Of a stretch of DNA of 62,000 bases, positions 56,180 to 62,000 are shown piece by piece. How positions within the stretch are numbered: the first letter of the stretch is position 1; each line of letters starts with the position of its first letter. The notes under the pieces are model-generated. The model saw nothing but the letters and a program-made list of their open reading frames with translations, was not told the origin of the DNA and searched no databases. The translations under genes were made by a program, and so were the position numbers. The DNA is from Phoronis australis (lineage: Eukaryota; Phoronida; Phoronidae), in assembly GCA_002633005.1 (NCBI GenBank), contig NMRA01000134.1:162204-224203 (forward strand), given 5' to 3'.

Positions 56180-57546
56180 GTGAATATTACTCAGACTGGC
56201 AGCGACTGAAAAGGGCAGTCGCATGGCTGATTAAAATCAAGAAGTCATTGAAAGCGAAAAGCAAGTTCACGAAACTAACCGTTTCAGACATGCAATCAGC
56301 AGAAGAAGAAATTCTGAAATTTGCACAACAAAATTTGAAAACAAATAGCGAAAATGTTCGCCAACTAAATCCTTACGTTGATGAAAATGGCATCATACGT
56401 GTTGGAGGTAGGACTAGCAAAGCTGGTACCAATAACAAAAATCAAATCATTGTCCCAAGCGGACACATTGCAAATATATTGATTCGCCATATACATGAAA
56501 CGAATCACATGGGATGTGAATACACCTTGGAAAACATAAGAGAAATGTATTGGATTCGCAGAAAAGATGTTAAATCTATCTTACGCAGATGCATTATTTG
56601 TCGTAACGTTAATGGCAGATCATGTCAACAGAAAATGGGAGAACACCCAGAGACCCGACTTGCAGCAGATGATAAACCCTTCACACATACTGGTGTTGAC
56701 TGTTTTGGTTCTTTTTTAATCAAAAGGGGACGCTCTGAATTGAAACGGTATGGATGTGTATTCACATGGATGTGTCGTACACATTGAAGTTTTGGAAACA
56801 CTCGATACTGATTCGTTCATAAATGCATTGAGGAGATTCATTGCAAGAAGAGGTCAACCAAAGTCTATAACTTCTGACAACGGTGGAAATTTTGTCAGTG
56901 GCAATAAGGAACTTGCCAAAGGTCTAAAAGAATTAGACGACATGAGGATACAAAATTCCTTGCTACAAAATAACATTGAATGGAAATTCAACCCACCTCA
57001 TGCAAGCCATCACGGCGGTGTTTGGGAAAGACAAATTAGATCGATTAGAAAAGTTTTGATAACTTTATTGGGTGAACAAAAATTGAATGATGAAACTTTG
57101 ACTACACTCTTGTGTGAAGTTGAAAGCATACTGAATAACAGACCAACAAAGATGATATGCAAGCACTTAGACCAAATCATCTTTTAATGATGAAAGAAGG
57201 TCCATCATTGCCACCCTGTGCCTCAGAGAGGAATGATATTCATAGACGTCGTTGGCGTCAAGTTCAGTACATGGTCCAACTTTTCTGGAGAAGATGGCTT
57301 AAACAGTACCTTCCCGAATTGCAACGGCGTCACAAGTGGCTACAAATTACCCCAAATGTCTCAGTAGGTGATTTAGTCTTACTCATTGAGGACAATGTCC
57401 CAAGAAATCTTTGGCCTCTGGGTAGGGTTGTTGAAGTTAATCCTGGTATTGATGGCTTAGACCGCTCAGTAAAGGTTAAAACCAGAAATACTCTTCTTAT
57501 AAGACCCATTACCCAGTTAGTGATGCTTGAAGGAAAACTTTATTGA
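56122..57546 (+). pseudogene. BEL/Pao integrase region, split by two frameshifts
   Basis: Three overlapping frames carry one integrase. 56122-56787: linker (YYSDWQRLKRAVAWLIK), HHCC zinc-binding module (IRHIHETNHMGCEYT, RRCIICRNVNG) and the first catalytic Asp in TGVDCFGSF. 56750-57187: second catalytic Asp in ITSDNGGNFVSG and the Glu in GGVWERQIRSIRK. 57157-57546: C-terminal Pao module (RRRWRQVQYMVQLFWRRW, then VGDLVLLIEDN and WPLGRVVEVNPG). Integrase inserts the DNA copy into the host genome. All catalytic residues are visible, but the frame breaks near 56770 and 57160 prevent one continuous product. Confidence 0.88.
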
Positions 57547-57640
57547 GAAGTTATTTTGTCAAGAAAGAATTGATAATAGTTATAGATTTCTAAGGTTAAA
57601 TACCATCTTTTGAAGTATATAGATTAAATTTAGGGGTAAA

Positions 57641-57654
57641 TTTAAGGCCGGGAG
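57641..57654 (+). promoter_or_regulatory. Polypurine tract before the 3' LTR
   Basis: The purine-rich aaggccgggag directly precedes the LTR start tgtaac. It is the expected position of the plus-strand DNA primer. Confidence 0.6.
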
Positions 57655-58568
57655 TGTAACATTTTTGATGAAAAATGTTAGAATTATGTAACGATTAATC
57701 GATAATTAAATTTATGAACAACTGTGTTAATTAATAACAGTTAACTATTTTGAAAGTCACAAATATTCTAGAACAGGACTTGTTATTGTAAACAACTTGT
57801 TGTGGTAAACTTGAGTATTGCGCAATTTCTTCAGAAAAGCTTTAGTTCTGTTAAGTTCTCAGTGCAGTTCTGACAAACAGGATACGGTCATCAAAACATG
57901 TTTTGGAGTGGTCAACTTTAGGTGGGCTGATTCTAAGAAACACCCACACTGATGTACTTATGCCTTGACCAGTGTCCATATGATGCTTAGTCATATCTTA
58001 GAGTATAAATATTTCTGGAGCAAACATAAGCGTCATTCTCAAAAGAAAAAGTTAGGAGACGAGGAAGCTCAGTAACTTTGGAGAATCAAGTATTTTAGGC
58101 AGATCACCGAGTCTGTAGAGTTTCAAGGAGTGTATTCAGTCACTGACAAGGATCATACTGATACACAAAACAAGAATTGGATGTTCATGCGTGGATAAGA
58201 TCAAAGGGAGCAATTTCTGTAAGTCTCATTAGAGTTTATGAACTATGAAATGTTCTAAGATATAATACGTTTTAAGATAAATGTTGGTTTGGTAAATGTG
58301 ATTTAAGGTTCATATGCCCATTCAGTTAGATTTGAGTAATTTTGACTAGTTTCTTAGAGTGACTATTGTTAACAGTTTAATTTAGATTCGGTTTTATATA
58401 ATATTGTCATGTATTTAGAGTATTTTGTGTATTTTCATAGATTTACAGTTCTCACACGGTTCTCACAAGGATTCAAAGTTCTCACTGAGGTTCCAAGTGG
58501 AATTAGTAAATAAAATCATCTCGTCAAACTCGGACTTTGATTTTGTCTGTCCAACGCAGAACATTACA
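57655..58568 (+). repeat. 3' LTR, complete (914 bp)
   Basis: Starts tgtaacatttttgatg and ends aacgcagaacattaca. A TATA-like box (gtataaatatt near 58004) and AATAAA (58510-58515) would serve as promoter and polyadenylation signal. It provides the template for judging how much of the 5' LTR is hidden in the gap. Confidence 0.9.
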
Positions 58569-58589
58569 CTCATTCTTCAAATTTGTCAC

Positions 58590-59150
58590 ATATGTCTTTT
58601 TTAGATTGTGAATCCGCTGTGTATATTTGACTTTGAACCAGTTTAGAAAAGTGATTAATTCTTTTCCAGCTAAACCTACTTGTGGTCATAATGGCATATC
58701 CATGAAAATAATAAAATGTCTAAGTAATCTATTGATTGAACTATTGTGTGTGTCTTTAACCAGTCCATTTTCAACCAAATTTTCCAGACAACATGAAAAT
58801 CGCCAAGGTTATTCCTGTACTTAAAAACGGGGACCTGTTGTTTTTAAATAATTTCAGGCCTATCTGTGTTCATCCCTGCTTTTCTAAGATTTTTGAAAAA
58901 CGTATTTATAACCAACTTTACGATTATTTTCAATCTAATGGCTCGCTACATCCTGTCCAGTATGATTTTCGTGGGGGCACTCTGCAGAACTGGCTTTAGC
59001 TGAAATTATGGATAGAATTATCAAGGCTATCGAAAATAATAAATTACCTCTGGCCATTCTAATTGATCTTTCCAAAGCTTTCGATTCTTTCAGTTATTCA
59101 ATTTTACTCGACAAACTTCTATATTATTGTTGCAACCTCTTGTCTCGACT
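58590..59150 (+). pseudogene. Non-LTR retrotransposon reverse transcriptase fragment (CR1/jockey-like)
   Basis: Frames at 58627-58824, 58793-58999 and 59008-59150 together show consecutive reverse transcriptase motifs: a GISMKIIK segment, KIAKVIPVLKNGD, NNFRPICVHPCFSKIFEKR, the QYDFRGG motif and AILIDLSKAFDSF with the first catalytic Asp. Frame changes occur near 58790 and 58998. The YADD motif and everything downstream is missing because the sequence switches to an oppositely oriented fragment. Confidence 0.8.
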
Positions 59151-59204
59151 TTGGTTTGTTCTTGACTTCTTCAACCATCACCCTTGCGAAAACTTTCAGT
59201 ACCT

Positions 59205-60445
59205 GGTTGTGTCGGTAGAGTAAGCATCACAAGTTTGTGTGGAATTGAGTCGTGTGGATTTGCAAGGTCTAGAAATAACGCCACCAAGTCTCTCTTATTC
59301 TCCCTTGCTTTGATGATCTGGGTCAGCACATCTATGTGTTGCAATCATATACTCAGTTATTCTCCATGCCACAAATACCAAGAATGTCTTCCCTTCTAAT
59401 TTAACAGCGAGATGGTCCTGAACTGTTACAACTCATCAGTATTTTCTTGCATTGGAATAAAGCATCCTTCTGTCTTGTAAAAAATATTCCGCTAGCCGTC
59501 CTCTCCTCCACAACACTCTCAAGAGTTCCCACAATGTCCTTGCTAACATAAGACAGCACTTGTACAGTTTGTATGGCACTCCGTATGGCCCATGTGCTGA
59601 AGAAACCTTTGCTTTCCTTATTTTCTGTGACACCTCTGCCCAAATTTGCTGGCTCACTTCAAACTCTGTTGTTGTTTCCTCCGCCTTTGTAAGCTTTCAA
59701 GCTCTCCTCAAATCCACGTCTCTTCTCGGGTGGCTGCTTATGTCCATCAGAAGTTTCTCTACCTGAACCTTTTCACAATCTTGTCACCCGAACCCTTTCT
59801 TACCCTGTAATCTTGACACAAACTGGAAAGGGTTTGGTGTGAATTGGTCTCTCTTGGTACCAAAACGTTCAAGCTCGTCCTAGACTCTTTAGCCTTTCTC
59901 TCAAATTGTGTCTTAGCTCCGCTATCTCTTCTTGTTCTTCCAATCCTGCTATTTGAAATCTCCTTCTCAGTTGTTTCAGGTCACGTCTGATCTCTGTTAT
60001 CTCTGTCTCTGCTTATTTTCTAGTGTAAAATAGGTGACATCCTTTGACCTCTTCCACACCGTAGCAGTCTACTCCTACGTTTTTAAATGTAAGTTGTTAA
60101 TCACCTTCCTATCAACGCCACCATCACAGGAAGTATCCAAGATCTTCAGTAGGTCGTCCTCAAGGGATTGCCATTCCTTCTTGTTGTTACTGGTTGGCCA
60201 CTTGACTCTTACTCTTCTTTCCTTCATGTCTGCTTCCTGGTCTCCAAGTATTTCTCCCTCTGAAGCTGCTTTTCTGTTACCGTAGTCATCACCACAACTT
60301 CTAATCGACAGCCCATTTTTCCCTGATGGATCTTCAGTCCCTTCTGGTTCTTGCACATTTTGCCGCAGTGATGCTGCAACTCACGTCCATTTTTGCTGGT
60401 GAGCTGATTCGTTGTTTAGATCCTTCTGTAACGATGCTCCTTGTG
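59205..60445 (-). pseudogene. Second non-LTR element fragment with N-terminal C2H2 finger (R2/NeSL/HERO-like)
   Basis: Read on the minus strand from about 60445: a zinc finger HHCGKMCKNQKGLKIHQGKMG, then RRVRVKWPTSNNKKEWQSLE, then (with stops and shifts) a polar region, then SSAHGPYGVPYKLYKCC and LWRRGRLAEYF, a degenerate FRTISLLNVEGK segment, and ALFLDLANPHDSIPHK-like remains with the first catalytic Asp. This order matches restriction-like-endonuclease-type non-LTR elements that carry an N-terminal finger. The 3' part (YADD, endonuclease) is absent. Several stops make it a dead copy. Confidence 0.75.
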
Positions 60446-62000
60446 ACTCGTCTCTGGCCTGGTGATGATGCTGTAGAACATGATTTAGTGACAGGTCTCA
60501 TTCCGGCAAATGTAATCGTTGTCTGTCAACAGTTCATTGTGATACACGCTACGCGCCGGGAGACGTATGTCAAGAAACCATTTACGAAACGAACAATACA
60601 AAACGCGTCGGTGGTTAAGGATACGTGTGCCTCTGTCTCAATAAATTTATTTTTTTTTAAATCTTTCTTTTATTCATGGCATAATATGTGAGGATTTCAA
60701 ATGTATTTCGCTTTACTCTTACAACTGTATTTTTGTATATTTAAAATCGTCGCATTTTGAAGCCCTGGCACGTGAAGCTTGTTTACCTGTGTTGTGTCAA
60801 TCTGATTTCGCGTCAAGTTTGTCCCTCAATGCAAAGCCCTATTGTTTATCAGTAGACAGGCCCATACCTCAACAGGCCATTTCATTCGTGGTCAGCTGCA
60901 ATGTCGCCCAGTATATTATTCATTGTTGATAATCGATTTCTTCGAAAAGAGGGGACGGATTCTCTCGGTGTTTGAATTTTCAGACAGCACGACCATTCAA
61001 TACGAATACCGTGTCTCAGATTTTAGATTAAAGGTTTCATTTTATGTTTGATTTAGAATTAAGAGTAACGGTGTTTTTGACATAGCGATTGCAAATAAGG
61101 ATATTTTTAAGATTAAAAAACGGTTCGCTTTATTCAAAATCCAAGACAGGGTTTTGGAGTAAATTTGCCAAAGCTTTGTTGTCCAAGGTCTTAATAATGA
61201 AGGTTAAAGGATAAATTCGTTATTTATGTACCTTTCAAAAACAAAACTTTTTCACCCAAAACACAGACTAACGGGACCACAACAATGTCACAATTTGGAT
61301 GACAGATGAATTCGTTTCGACTTCCACTTTCAGGAACTATATACTTTCATGGGTTGACAGTGGCTAGTTCAGATATTTTAGTAATATAGCATAGCAATTT
61401 GAGGTACACGTAACCTAAAGCACGACATCAAATTAATGAATTTGGGTGTAAATTTATCTTTTCTTACAACTTGCTGTGTTCGTGAGCAATAAGTCAAAGA
61501 GGCGGTGCGGCGACTCCGACTCGAAGCATTCATTCTCAATAGTCGTTTGCACACACTCACGATCAAAACGACGTTTTGTGTTTGTGTTCCGCGGTATCTT
61601 TCTATGCTATGTACACATCGTTGACTCAATATAATGGCGATTCGGTGAATGAAAGGACTGACGGTGCATACAGAAGTAGGCCTACTCTGCCTGGAGTGAG
61701 ATTCGATTTGAGTGACCTCGGATAACTGGGATAAATAGCAAACAAATTTCCACGCGACTGAAGGCGGTTCTGCTAAATCTTTTTTCTCGTTACAATGTAG
61801 ATATTTTGTTCCGCGAGAATGAAGATAAGGTATTTTTACCGGGCCAATTTTTTGTGAATAAGATTTGAGGTATCCTTAAAAATGCCGACTCTTTAAAGCA
61901 AGCGACACCCTTTGACTTCCTGGAGAACTGTGTGTACAAGTGTAATCCGGAAAAGAAACAAATTGTAAATAAACTGCGGTTTTAAAGGAAACACCACAAC
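60446..62000. other. Non-coding sequence to the end of the window
   Basis: Open frames at 60326-60691 (+), 60842-61051 (+) and 61629-61378 (-) show no recognisable domain. The first is the antisense shadow of the non-LTR zinc-finger region. No repeat structure is evident. Confidence 0.4.

Larger units (their letters stand above)
53434..58568 (+). mobile_element. BEL/Pao LTR retrotransposon, internally deleted
   Basis: The element runs from the gap to the end of the 3' LTR and encodes gag, protease and integrase but no reverse transcriptase or RNase H. LTR ends are TGTAAC...TTACA. Both flanks cannot be compared because the left one is in the gap, so no target duplication is shown. Confidence 0.9.

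Overview
This window looks like nuclear DNA from an animal, most likely a marine invertebrate. I see AT-rich sequence (judged by eye), genes split by GT-AG introns, microsatellites, and a dense mix of BEL/Pao, Penelope-like, two kinds of non-LTR, pogo-like and short inverted-repeat transposons. A deuterostome such as a hemichordate, echinoderm or cephalochordate is my guess from the repeat mix only. Nothing suggests a bacterial, organellar or viral genome. Isolated single N bases and one 528-base N run mark a draft assembly.

Only one host gene is recognised with high confidence: a six-exon, minus-strand retinol dehydrogenase-like short-chain dehydrogenase (16568 down to 8250, 290 residues). 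Its introns hold several tandem repeats. A two-exon gene for an unknown charged 150-residue protein lies at 2702-3655 (+). The first two exons of another unknown gene lie at 47098-48227 (+). Weaker single-exon candidates are at 25015-25232 (-), 28404-28643 (+), 43157-43525 (+), 51662-51918 (+) and 52756-52861 (-).

Region by region: 1-7 kb holds the small gene and scattered short repeats. 7-16.6 kb is the dehydrogenase gene. 19-20.7 kb has two foldback elements built from the same short motif. 21.4-22.9 kb is a cluster of inverted- and direct-repeat elements. 25-38 kb is mostly non-coding, with a 57-bp hairpin element (two copies in the window), a Penelope-like 3' fragment with a GIY-YIG domain, and several short elements inserted in each other. 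38.6-40.8 kb is an older repeat split by a 1.65-kb element flanked by TTAA. 41.0-42.9 kb is a decayed pogo-like transposase gene. 44.0-46.4 kb is a compound palindrome made of two abutting elements. 52.9-58.6 kb is a BEL/Pao element with near-identical LTRs but no reverse transcriptase. 58.6-60.5 kb is a pair of oppositely oriented non-LTR fragments.

The features do not form one pathway. The window is a repeat-rich stretch around a few host genes, and its most interesting signals are structural: the compound palindrome, the tiny hairpin element with clean target duplications, CTCF-like motifs carried by repeats, and a young LTR element that lacks its polymerase. Exon boundaries were read by eye and not tested against transcripts or databases.
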